NCBI RefSeq assembly: GCF_050942425.1
Contig: NZ_CP192063.1
Span: 3,410,001 to 3,474,000, forward strand
Direction: 5' to 3'
Length of the DNA: 64,000 nt
Source of the DNA: Actinoallomurus sp050942425
Lineage (GTDB): Bacteria; Actinomycetota; Actinomycetes; Streptosporangiales; Streptosporangiaceae
A program made the position numbers and the translations under genes. This document shows, one piece after another, positions 8,680 through 15,269 of the stretch. Every line of letters begins with the position of its first letter. Position 1 is the first letter of the stretch. Below the pieces are notes generated by a model. That model had not been told where the DNA came from, did not search any database, and worked only from the letters and a program-made list of their open reading frames with translations.

Positions 8680-9357
8680 TCAGTGGTGTTGCTCTTGGCG
8701 GGCGAGGAGCCCGGAGGCGGTCAGTTGGACGGTCTGGCGGATCAGGTCGGTGAAGTCCGGGCGCATGGCGGCCAGGACGGGGGCCGAGGCGTAGGCGGCC
8801 TGCACGGCCTCGGAGGGGCGCTCGCAGGGCCAGACGGCGGTGGCCATGAACAGGGTCGCTCCCACCAGCCGGAAGGCGTCATCTTCGCCGAGTTCGGGGA
8901 GGTGCCGCAGGGCCAGCCGGGCCAATGCCCGCATGGACTGGAGGGCGGCGTGCTTGTGGTCGATGGCGACCTCGGTGGAGATGTTGTGCTCCAGCACCGC
9001 TGCCTGCGCGCTGAGCAGATCGCACAGTACCGGCCGCTGCGCCATCGACTCGGCCAGGATCTCGGCCAGCCGGTCTCCGCGCTCGCGCGGCGTGCCCTGG
9101 CCGGCCTGAAACGACCGCTCCAGCTCGGCGATCCAGTCCTTGAGCTCGGCGTCCAGCAGTTGGAGCAGAACCGCCTCGCGGGAGTCGAAGTAGCGCAGCA
9201 CATTGGGCTTGGCCAGGCCGACGCGGCGGCTCAGTTCGTTCAGGCTGAGCTTCGCGACCGGCATCTCGGTCAGCATCGCGGCTGCGGTGTCCAGGATCTG
9301 CCGTCTCCTCTGGCTCCGTTGCTCGTCGTTGCGGGCACGTTTGAAGTCCACCGTCAC
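8680..9357 (-). CDS. TetR/AcrR family transcriptional repressor
   Basis: 225 residues from GTG 9357. The N-terminal TetR DNA-binding domain is clear (RRRQILDTAAAMLTE, then LSLNELSRRVGLAKPNVLRYF, residues about 17-65), followed by a helical ligand-binding domain. The gene is divergent from a short-chain dehydrogenase. Three copies of the 11-bp motif TACCGGTRGTA lie between them, one overlapping its own probable -10 region, so autorepression together with repression of the dehydrogenase is likely. The ligand is unknown. Confidence 0.92.
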   Translation of the reverse strand: MTVDFKRARNDEQRSQRRRQILDTAAAMLTEMPVAKLSLNELSRRVGLAKPNVLRYFDSREAVLLQLLDAELKDWIAELERSFQAGQGTPRERGDRLAEILAESMAQRPVLCDLLSAQAAVLEHNISTEVAIDHKHAALQSMRALARLALRHLPELGEDDAFRLVGATLFMATAVWPCERPSEAVQAAYASAPVLAAMRPDFTDLIRQTVQLTASGLLARQEQHH

Positions 9358-9360
9358 ATA

Positions 9361-9432
9361 TTACATACCGGTGGTATTTTGAGAAGTTACCGGTGGTACG
9401 TTACTCTGCTGCGAGACAAGATACCGGTAGTA
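9361..9432. promoter_or_regulatory. Triple operator between tetR-type gene and SDR gene
   Basis: TACCGGTRGTA occurs at 9366-9376, 9388-9398 and 9422-9432. The second copy sits in the 17-nt spacer of a plus-strand promoter TTGAGA (9379-9384) / TACTCT (9402-9407). The third lies downstream of the expected start point. The first overlaps the minus-strand TATGTA box of the regulator gene. The core TACCGGTA is palindromic. Confidence 0.7.
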
Positions 9433-9447
9433 CTTTGGAGGTGCGTC

Positions 9448-10359
9448 TTGTACCACGTTCCTGACCAGCAGGGAAAGCTCGCCGTAGTGACCGGCGCGAA
9501 CAGCGGCACCGGCAAGGAAGCCGCGAAGGCTCTGGCTTCGGCGGGCGCCACGGTCATCCTCGCCGTGCGCACCCTCGCCAAGGGCGAGCAGGCGCGCCGC
9601 GAGATCCTCGCCGCGCACCCAGCGGCCGAGGTGGAGGTGCGCCGCGTCGACCTGGCCGACCTGTCCTCGGTCCAGGAGTTCGCCGACCAGATGATCAAGG
9701 ACGGACGGCCGCTGGATCTGCTGCTGAACAACGCGGGCGTGATGATGCCGCCGGTGCGTCATGAGACCAAGGACGGCTTCGAACTGCAGATCGGCAGCAA
9801 CTTCCTCGGCCCATTCGCTCTCACCGTACGACTGCTCCCCCTGCTGCTGCAGGCGCCGGCGCCGCGGGTGGCCACGATGAGCAGCGGCCAGGCGAACCGC
9901 GCCACCATCCGGTTCGACGATATGAACTGGACTAACGACTACAAACCCGTCCCTGCCTACGGTCAGTCGAAGCTCGCGGATCTTCTGATGAGCCAGCACC
10001 TGGCCGATCTGGCCACAAGAAAAGGGTGGCCGCTGCTCTCGACGGGCGCGCACCCGGGCAGCGCCCGCACCAACCTCGCATCGAACGGCCCGACAATGGG
10101 CGGTCGCCCGCCGCTGCTTCTGCAGGTCCTGGGACGCATAGTGCCGTCGCAGAGCGCGGCAGGCGGCGCGCAGCCGCTGCTGTACGCGGCGACCAGCCCC
10201 GACGCGACGCAGGCCGGCTACTACGGCCCCCGCTGGAGCATGGTCGGCCCTGCCGCGCCGGCGAAGCTGCCACGTTCCTCGGCCGACAAGGCGATCGCGG
10301 CCCGGCTGTGGACTCTGGCCGAAAAGCTCACCGGCGTATCGGTTCCCGCCCAGCTCTGA
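9448..10359 (+). CDS. Short-chain dehydrogenase/reductase (SDR)
   Basis: 303 residues. The TTG start at 9448 was chosen because GGAGG (9437-9441) lies six bases upstream and the SDR fold begins directly after (MYHVPDQQGKLAVVTGANSG). It has the cofactor loop TGANSGTG (residues 15-22), LNNAG and the catalytic YGQSK (YxxxK). The sequence resembles protochlorophyllide-reductase/retinol-dehydrogenase-like SDRs. NADP(H)-dependent oxidoreduction of an unknown substrate is expected. It is controlled most probably by the divergent TetR-type repressor. Confidence 0.88.
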   Translation: MYHVPDQQGKLAVVTGANSGTGKEAAKALASAGATVILAVRTLAKGEQARREILAAHPAAEVEVRRVDLADLSSVQEFADQMIKDGRPLDLLLNNAGVMMPPVRHETKDGFELQIGSNFLGPFALTVRLLPLLLQAPAPRVATMSSGQANRATIRFDDMNWTNDYKPVPAYGQSKLADLLMSQHLADLATRKGWPLLSTGAHPGSARTNLASNGPTMGGRPPLLLQVLGRIVPSQSAAGGAQPLLYAATSPDATQAGYYGPRWSMVGPAAPAKLPRSSADKAIAARLWTLAEKLTGVSVPAQL

Positions 10360-10531
10360 CGCACCCGACCCTCCACGAGTGCCGGCCTTCAAAGCCGTCG
10401 AGCGCGTCCGCTGCCTGACCGAGCATTTCCGCGATCACGAAGGCGCCGACACCGAGCTGATGGACCGCGCCGCTTGGTGACGACAGGGGTGCCCTTGTAC
10501 GCCTCCGCCGGCGGGAGGCCCGGCGTACAGG

Positions 10532-11350
10532 TCAGGTGGGGCGGCCGAGGAGGTAGGCACCGGGTGGGACGCCGACGATTCGCTTGAAATGCCGGGTCAG
10601 GTGCGCCTGATCGGTGAAGCCGAGGTCGGCGGCGACCTCGGCGGGCCGCCGGCCGGCGTCCAGGAGTGAGCGGGCCCGCTGAACCCGAAGGTTCGTCAGG
10701 TAGGCGTGCGGCGGCAGGCCGTACGCGGCGCGGAAGGCGCGGAGCAGGGCGAATCGCCCGGTGCCCACCATGGCGGCCAGGTCGTCGAGGGACGGCGGGT
10801 CGGGCAGCCGCTCGTGAAGGATCTCGCGGGCGGCGCGGACCGCGCGCGGGGGCGCGCCGTCGGGCATCGAGCGGGGCGGCCGGGCGGCGTGGCGGCGAAG
10901 GAGCCCGGCGAGGGCGCGGTGCAGCGTGGACGAAGACGCGAGGGCGTCACCGGCCTCGGCGCTGCGGTGAACGGCGCGGAGCAGCCGGGCCGCATCCGGG
11001 TCGTCCACCACGGTGTGGGGGAAGTAGGGCGTGCCGCCGGGGGCGCCCAGCTCGGCGGCGAGCTCCGCCACGACGTCCACGGTGGGGTACAGCACGCGGT
11101 AGCGCCAGCCCTCGGGGACGCCCGCGTGCCCGCCGTGCACGACCTCCGGATTCAGGAGCGCGACCTGGCCGGCGGCGGCCCGCAGGAGCGACCCGGCGTG
11201 CTCGAACTCCTCCACCCCGGACTCGATGAGCGCCACGGTGAAGGTCGCGTGGGCGTGTCTCGCGTAGCGGTGGGTGACGTAGCGGGCGCTCAGCAGGTCG
11301 ACACCCGGCTCCGCAGGGTGCCGCCGATAGTGCGCCACCTCCCGGCTCAT
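10532..11350 (-). CDS. AraC family transcriptional regulator
   Basis: 272 residues starting MSREVAHYRRHPAEPG at ATG 11350, four-base overlap with the sigma-factor gene upstream. An N-terminal AraC-type cupin (HAHATFTVALIESGVEEFE, GQVALLNPEVVHGG) is followed by two C-terminal helix-turn-helix motifs (LDDLAAMVGTGRFALLRAFR and ADLGFTDQAHLTRHFKRIVG). This subgroup usually controls an amino-acid exporter or detoxification gene, but none is adjacent. Co-translation with an ECF sigma factor is unusual and suggests a shared regulon. Confidence 0.9.
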   Translation of the reverse strand: MSREVAHYRRHPAEPGVDLLSARYVTHRYARHAHATFTVALIESGVEEFEHAGSLLRAAAGQVALLNPEVVHGGHAGVPEGWRYRVLYPTVDVVAELAAELGAPGGTPYFPHTVVDDPDAARLLRAVHRSAEAGDALASSSTLHRALAGLLRRHAARPPRSMPDGAPPRAVRAAREILHERLPDPPSLDDLAAMVGTGRFALLRAFRAAYGLPPHAYLTNLRVQRARSLLDAGRRPAEVAADLGFTDQAHLTRHFKRIVGVPPGAYLLGRPT

Positions 11351-12360
11351 GGCTCCGATGCTACCGACCGCGGCGTCGAGGGCGGCAGGACGGCGGGCAG
11401 GCCGAAGACCGTGAACAGGCGCAGGTCGAAGAACATCGCGACGTGTGAGACGCCCTCGGGCGTGGGCGTGAGGACCTGCAGGGCGAACGCGTGGTGCGCC
11501 CCGTCGGCGGCGTGCATGTAGACCGCGAACGCGGGCTGGCCGTTGGCGCGCGTCTCCACCAGCCGCATGGCGCCGGGGGCGTCGGCCGGGCACTGCTCCT
11601 TGATCAGGTGGCCGATGTCCTCCCGGCCCTGGAACCAGGCGGTGAAGGGCGGCATCTCCCAGACGGCGTCGGCGGTGAGCAGCCGCTCGATGGCGGCGAC
11701 GTCGTAGTCCTCGAAGGCCTGGACGTAACGGGCGAGGAGCTCGCGCTGCTCCGGCGAGGTCGGCTCGGCCGGGCCGTCCTGCGGGGGAGCGATCTCGTCG
11801 AGCCGGGCGCGGGCGCGCTGCAGGATGCTGTTGACCGCGGTGGTCGTCGTGTCGAGGGCCTCCGCCACCTCTGCGGCCCGCCACTTCAGCACGTCGCGCA
11901 GGATGAGGACCGCGCGATGCCGGGGCGGCAGATGCTGCAGGGCGGCGATCAGTGCGAGGCGGATGCTCTCCCGGGAGGCGACGATCGCCGCGGGGTCGGC
12001 GTGCTCGGCGCCGGCCATGGCGTCGGGAACGGGCTCCAGCCAGGGCACGTCGGACCGCTCGACGAGCGTGTCGTACGGGTCGGCGTTCGGGCTGCCGAGC
12101 CCGGTCGGGAGGGGCCGGCGGCCTCGGCTCTCCAGGGCGGTGAGGCAGGTGCGGGTGGCGATCCGGTGCAGCCACGTGCGCAGCGACGACCGGCCTTCGA
12201 AGGAGTCGTACGAGCGCCAGGCCCGGATGTAGGTCTCCTGGACCTGGTCCTCGGCGTCGTGCACGGAGCCGAGCATGCGGTAGCAGTGCGCCAGCAGCTC
12301 ACGGCGGTACGGAGCCGCCTCGCGCAGGAAGTCTTCCTTGACGGCGCTGTCCGTGCTCAT
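11347..12360 (-). CDS. ECF sigma factor with C-terminal SnoaL-like domain (SigG-like)
   Basis: 337 residues. Region 2 covers about 15-90 (HCYRMLGSVHDAEDQVQETY, RAWRSYDSFEGRSSLRTWLH) and region 4 about 125-190 (LPPRHRAVLILRDVLKWRAAE, ALDTTTTAVNSILQRAR). Residues about 205-330 form a SnoaL/NTF2-like domain (YVQAFEDYDVAAIERLLTAD). This architecture matches SigG-type (TIGR02960-like) ECF factors, where the C-terminal domain replaces an anti-sigma factor. No anti-sigma gene is adjacent. The gene is co-translated with the AraC-type regulator via an ATGA overlap. Confidence 0.9.
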   Translation of the reverse strand: MSTDSAVKEDFLREAAPYRRELLAHCYRMLGSVHDAEDQVQETYIRAWRSYDSFEGRSSLRTWLHRIATRTCLTALESRGRRPLPTGLGSPNADPYDTLVERSDVPWLEPVPDAMAGAEHADPAAIVASRESIRLALIAALQHLPPRHRAVLILRDVLKWRAAEVAEALDTTTTAVNSILQRARARLDEIAPPQDGPAEPTSPEQRELLARYVQAFEDYDVAAIERLLTADAVWEMPPFTAWFQGREDIGHLIKEQCPADAPGAMRLVETRANGQPAFAVYMHAADGAHHAFALQVLTPTPEGVSHVAMFFDLRLFTVFGLPAVLPPSTPRSVASEP

Positions 12361-12558
12361 GGTGCCCCCTCATCGCGCCGGGCGACCGGCGGCCGTCCGC
12401 AGGTCCTTCCCCTTGTATACGGCACACCGCTGACAGAACGCCCGTGACCTGGAGCATGACTGGAGGTGAACGTTCCGCCGGGCGGCTCTCGTCTCATTGA
12501 CCGAGACGAGGGTCCCGCACGGTGGCATGCGGGGAATCGCCGCGGTTACCCTGGGCAC

Positions 12559-12621
12559 GTGGATCGTCGCTATTTCGCGTTTATGCAGCCGGCTTCGGGT
12601 GAGCCGGTCGACGTGACCTGA
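12559..12621 (+). CDS. Leader peptide with Tyr-Phe-Ala-Phe
   Basis: A 20-residue ORF from GTG 12559: MDRRYFAFMQPA, then SGEPVDVT and stop. The Tyr-Phe-Ala-Phe cluster at residues 5-8 is the feature expected of a ribosome-stalling leader that senses charged tRNA-Phe/tRNA-Tyr. It starts six bases after a -10 box, so the transcript is probably leaderless. It precedes a terminator and a gene with a chorismate mutase domain, consistent with Phe/Tyr-responsive control. Confidence 0.65.
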   Translation: MDRRYFAFMQPASGEPVDVT

Positions 12622-12642
12622 GCGACGACCCCCGAGCCGGCC

Positions 12643-12676
12643 AAGGCAGAGCCCCACAGGCTCTGCCTTTCGCGTT
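12643..12676 (+). terminator. Intrinsic terminator / attenuator hairpin
   Basis: Arms 12643-12653 and 12659-12669 form an 11-bp perfect stem (AAGGCAGAGCC / GGCTCTGCCTT) with a five-base loop, followed by TCGCGTTTT. It lies between the leader ORF and the chorismate mutase gene, not after a gene, which supports an attenuator role. Confidence 0.8.
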
Positions 12677-12729
12677 TTCCAACGTGAGTGGGCGGCTCGG
12701 GCTCCGGGCCCGCCCGGAGGGAGAGACCC

Positions 12730-13611
12730 ATGGACCTGCACGATCCGGACCAGCCCGTGATGATCGCCGGCCCTGCCGCCGCGCCGGACGTCGCCGTGGT
12801 CAGCCTGCGCCGCCTGCACGGTCGCGTGGACGCGGCCGGCGAGCTGACGAGGGTGCGCCGCTCGTACCGGGGGCCGCTGCTGGTGGAGCCGTTCTCCGCG
12901 CGCGACCTCCCGGCCGTCGTGACGCACGCCGACGGCGTCATGGTCGGCGGAGCCTGGATGCAGGACTTCCAGCTCCTGCGAGCGGTGGCCCGTACCGGGC
13001 TCCCCGTCGTCGTACAGCGGGCCACGGCCGCCACGCTGGAGGAGTGGCTGTCGGCGGCCGAGTACTGCGTGGCCGAGGGCAACCGCGACGTCGTCCTCTG
13101 CGAGACCGGCACCCGTACGCACCTGCCGCACGCCACCATCGACCTGGAGCTGGTCCGGGAGGCCGGGCGCCGCCGCCCGGTGTTCGTGGACGTCTCCGCC
13201 GCCCCGTACCTCGCGGTCGCGGCGCTGTCGGTGGGCGCGCGCGGGCTGTTCCTCGGCGAGGACGCCGAGCCGGACCTGGTGGCCGAGGTGCGCGCGAAGG
13301 CGGCCCTGCTCGGGCCGCTCGTCCGCGACGACGAGCCGGAGACGATCCCCGAGGCGCGCGCGGCGATCGACCGGATCGACGCGGCGCTGGCGACACTGCT
13401 GGAGCGCCGCGCCGAACTCGCGGCGACCGTGCAGCGGCTCAAGCCGGTCGGCGGCTTCGCCGGCCGGGACCCGCGACGCGAACGCGAGATCGTCGAGGCC
13501 ATGGCGCGACGCGCCCCGGGGCTCGGCGCCGACCGGCTCGCCCGGATCATGACGGCCGTCATCGAGGCCGGTCTCGAGGCGTCCGAGGAACGCGACCTCT
13601 CCCCGGCCTGA
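12730..13611 (+). CDS. DAHP-synthase-like domain fused to AroQ chorismate mutase
   Basis: 293 residues from ATG 12730, GGAGG at 12716-12720. Residues about 10-190 resemble type-I DAHP synthase in the second half of the barrel (GGAWMQDFQLLRAVA, TAATLEEWLSAAEYCVAEGN, VVLCETGTRT). Expected catalytic residues are missing: the AGPCS cysteine is Ala (AGPAA), the KPRTS loop is absent, KRG is QRA (96-98) and DPSH is DVSA (154-157). Residues about 203-288 are an AroQ chorismate mutase with plausible active-site residues (Arg226/227, Lys238, Arg250/252, Glu251). It should convert chorismate to prephenate, while the N-terminal domain is probably regulatory. An upstream aromatic leader suggests Phe/Tyr control. 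Confidence 0.8.
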   Translation: MDLHDPDQPVMIAGPAAAPDVAVVSLRRLHGRVDAAGELTRVRRSYRGPLLVEPFSARDLPAVVTHADGVMVGGAWMQDFQLLRAVARTGLPVVVQRATAATLEEWLSAAEYCVAEGNRDVVLCETGTRTHLPHATIDLELVREAGRRRPVFVDVSAAPYLAVAALSVGARGLFLGEDAEPDLVAEVRAKAALLGPLVRDDEPETIPEARAAIDRIDAALATLLERRAELAATVQRLKPVGGFAGRDPRREREIVEAMARRAPGLGADRLARIMTAVIEAGLEASEERDLSPA

Positions 13612-13659
13612 ACGCTGATGGACCTCGGCCGGCGACCATGGCCGCGGTCGGATGCGTCG

Positions 13660-13856
13660 GCTGGTGACAACGGCCGGGAGTCGCAGGAGGACAGGACGGC
13701 GGTGAGGACGACCGCGTTCATGATGTCGCCCGCCCCGAGGAACAGGCCGACGCCGATCGCCCCGCCAATGGCGATCATCTCGACCTGCCGGTTGCCCAGG
13801 GAGTGGGCGTAACCGGCGTTCTCGTCCTCGGACGTCGTGTCCTGGTGATTCAGCAT
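13660..13856 (-). pseudogene. Amino-acid permease remnant with large internal deletion
   Basis: From ATG 13856 on the minus strand the frame reads MLNHQDTTSEDENAGYAHSL, then GNRQVEMIAIGGAIGVGLFL and GAG, the N-terminus of AAT-family (GABA/aromatic-type) permeases. It then jumps directly to DIMNAVVLTAVLSSC, which in intact permeases lies roughly 250-300 residues later (MNAVVLTAVLSS.NSG). After that the family sequence ends. A deletion removed most of the membrane domain, so the gene cannot make a working transporter. Confidence 0.7.
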
Positions 13857-13871
13857 GTTCTTGCGAGGAAC

Positions 13872-13891
13872 CCCGGGCCTGCAGGCCCGGG
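13872..13891. repeat. 20-bp perfect palindrome
   Basis: CCCGGGCCTG followed by its reverse complement CAGGCCCGGG, flanked by AAC and GAGGAAT. The form (GC-rich hairpin followed by AGGAA) resembles right-end hairpins of IS200/IS605-type elements. It lies 15 bp from the start of the permease remnant and could mark an old insertion. Confidence 0.5.
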
Positions 13892-14164
13892 AGGAATCGT
13901 ATCCCGACCTCTGCGGCGCGCAGCGCCGCAACAGCGTTCTGGAAGGCCGCCCGCTCCGCTCAGGAGGAGTGCTCCTGGTCGGTGCCTTGATGATCGGAAG
14001 CGGACGCGCTCGTACGAGGAGGCGAAGTGGGGACGGAGAGGGGGCGGAGGAGGTCGCCCCGCGGGTACGTGGGAGTGTCGCCAGGGAGTTCTTGGGTCCT
14101 CTGCGAATAGCGGGGGCTCAGTTCTTCAATTCGGTGACGTAAAGCGATGATATCGTCACGGCTC

Positions 14165-14800
14165 GTGAAGGTCGTGGTCCAGGTCAAGCTGGCACCGACG
14201 CCTGTGCAGGCGGCGGCGCTCAAGCACACCCTTCGCACGGTCAACGAGGCCGCGTGCTGGGTGTCTGGTGTGGCGTTCGAGCGCTAGCGGCAACTCGCGC
14301 TGCGGGCCAAGCTGCAGAAGAAGGGCACCAAGTCCGCCAAACGCCTGTTGAGGAAACACCGGCGTAAGGAGTCACGGCGGGCCAAGGACGTCAACCATTG
14401 TGTTTCCAAGACGATCGTGACCGAGGCTGAACGCACCGGGCACGGGATCTCCCTGGAAGAGTTGACGGGGATCCGTGAACGGGTACGGCTCCGCAAGCCC
14501 CAACGGGTCGCCCTGCACTCCTGGGCCTTCGCCCAGCTCGCAGACTTCATCGTCTACAAGGCACGCCGCGCCGGTGTGCCCGTCGTGTTCGTCGACCCCG
14601 CGTACTCCTCCAGGCAGTGCGCCGAGTGCGGGCATACCGACCGGCTCAACCGGATCTCTCAAGCCTTGTTCATCTGCCGGGGTTGCGGCGTCGTTGCGCA
14701 CGCGGACCGGAACGCTTCCCGCGTCCTGGCCCGAAGAGGCCAGAACGCGTGGGATGCGGGGCGGAAGTCACACGTCCCGACCACCAGCCCACCAAGCTGA
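14165..14800 (+). pseudogene. tnpB: TnpB (IS200/IS605 OrfB) transposon nuclease remnant
   Basis: GTG 14165 begins a TnpB-like N-terminus (VKVVVQVKLAPTPVQAAALK) that stops at TAG 14285-14287 after 40 codons. The same frame then continues with RuvC/zinc-finger sequence (KGTKSAKRLLRKHRRKESRR, GISLEELTGIRER, HSWAFAQL, VDPAYSSRQCAECG, FICRGCG, AHADRNASR). Roughly 120 residues between the two parts, including the first RuvC Asp, are missing. The remaining Glu (SLEEL) and last Asp (HADRN) and both CxxC pairs persist. It is a decayed IS605-family TnpB, not a functional nuclease. Confidence 0.8.
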
Positions 14801-14851
14801 CGGTCAAGACGCGGCAGACCACCTCACCGCCAGTGAGGCTCTAGCCGCAAG

Positions 14852-14872
14852 CTCGGTCCTTTGAGGACCGAG
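14852..14872 (+). repeat. Right-end-type hairpin after TnpB remnant
   Basis: A 9-bp perfect stem, CTCGGTCCT / AGGACCGAG, with a TTG loop, about 50 bp after the TnpB stop, followed by AAGCTGAC. Position and shape match the right-end hairpin of IS200/IS605 elements, which also forms the 3' part of the omega-RNA in active elements. Confidence 0.6.
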
Positions 14873-15269
14873 AAGCTGACTGCTGTCGACACACGAACTG
14901 TGGTTTGTCGCTCCCCCAAAACCGCGATACGGCCACCGACCCTACAAGCTCGCGGAGCGTGTTCGAGCCGCGACGCGAAGTCGGTCGATTCCCCGCCGGA
15001 AATGAGGTAGACCCTGGTAGGTGAGGCAACCGCCGCCGACCGGCCCGCCGGCCGCGTACGGGTGTACGTCGCTTGGAAGTGAAGGCGTCGCTGACCGAAA
15101 ATAGGTATAAACCGGACATCCGGAGTGTCAGGCCCCGGTGATCCCGGTGGCACCGTTAGGCTCAGGGGACCCGGCTTCCGGCCGGCTCTCACCCCAGACG
15201 ACGACTTCCGACGCGGCGCGTGCTCCGGGCACGTGGGGCGTCGCCATGCCTGAAGGAGGCGCATCGCGC
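14873..15269. other. Non-coding region upstream of dnaE
   Basis: About 400 bp with no supportable gene. The segment near 15095-15115 (gaaaataggtataaaccgga) is AT-rich for this genome and probably holds the dnaE promoter, but no convincing -35/-10 pair with normal spacing was found. An in-frame upstream ATG exists at 15246; the later start was preferred. Confidence 0.4.

Larger units (their letters stand above)
12547..12680 (+). promoter_or_regulatory. Putative aromatic-amino-acid attenuator upstream of the chorismate mutase gene
   Basis: A -10-like TACCCT (12547-12552) lies six bases before a leader ORF (12559-12621) rich in aromatic codons. It is followed by a strong 11-bp hairpin with a T-containing tail (12643-12680). 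Inside the leader, CCGGCT (12579-12584) can pair with AGCCGG (12602-12607), or with GAGCCGG (12634-12640) just before the terminator. That offers mutually exclusive pairings as in ribosome-mediated attenuators. Folding should be computed to confirm. Confidence 0.65.

Noticed and set aside
10379..10480. A 33-codon ORF (VPAFKAVERVRCLTEHFRDH...) after the SDR gene
   Set aside because: No ribosome-binding site, no recognised family; could be a gene remnant but not supportable as a gene.
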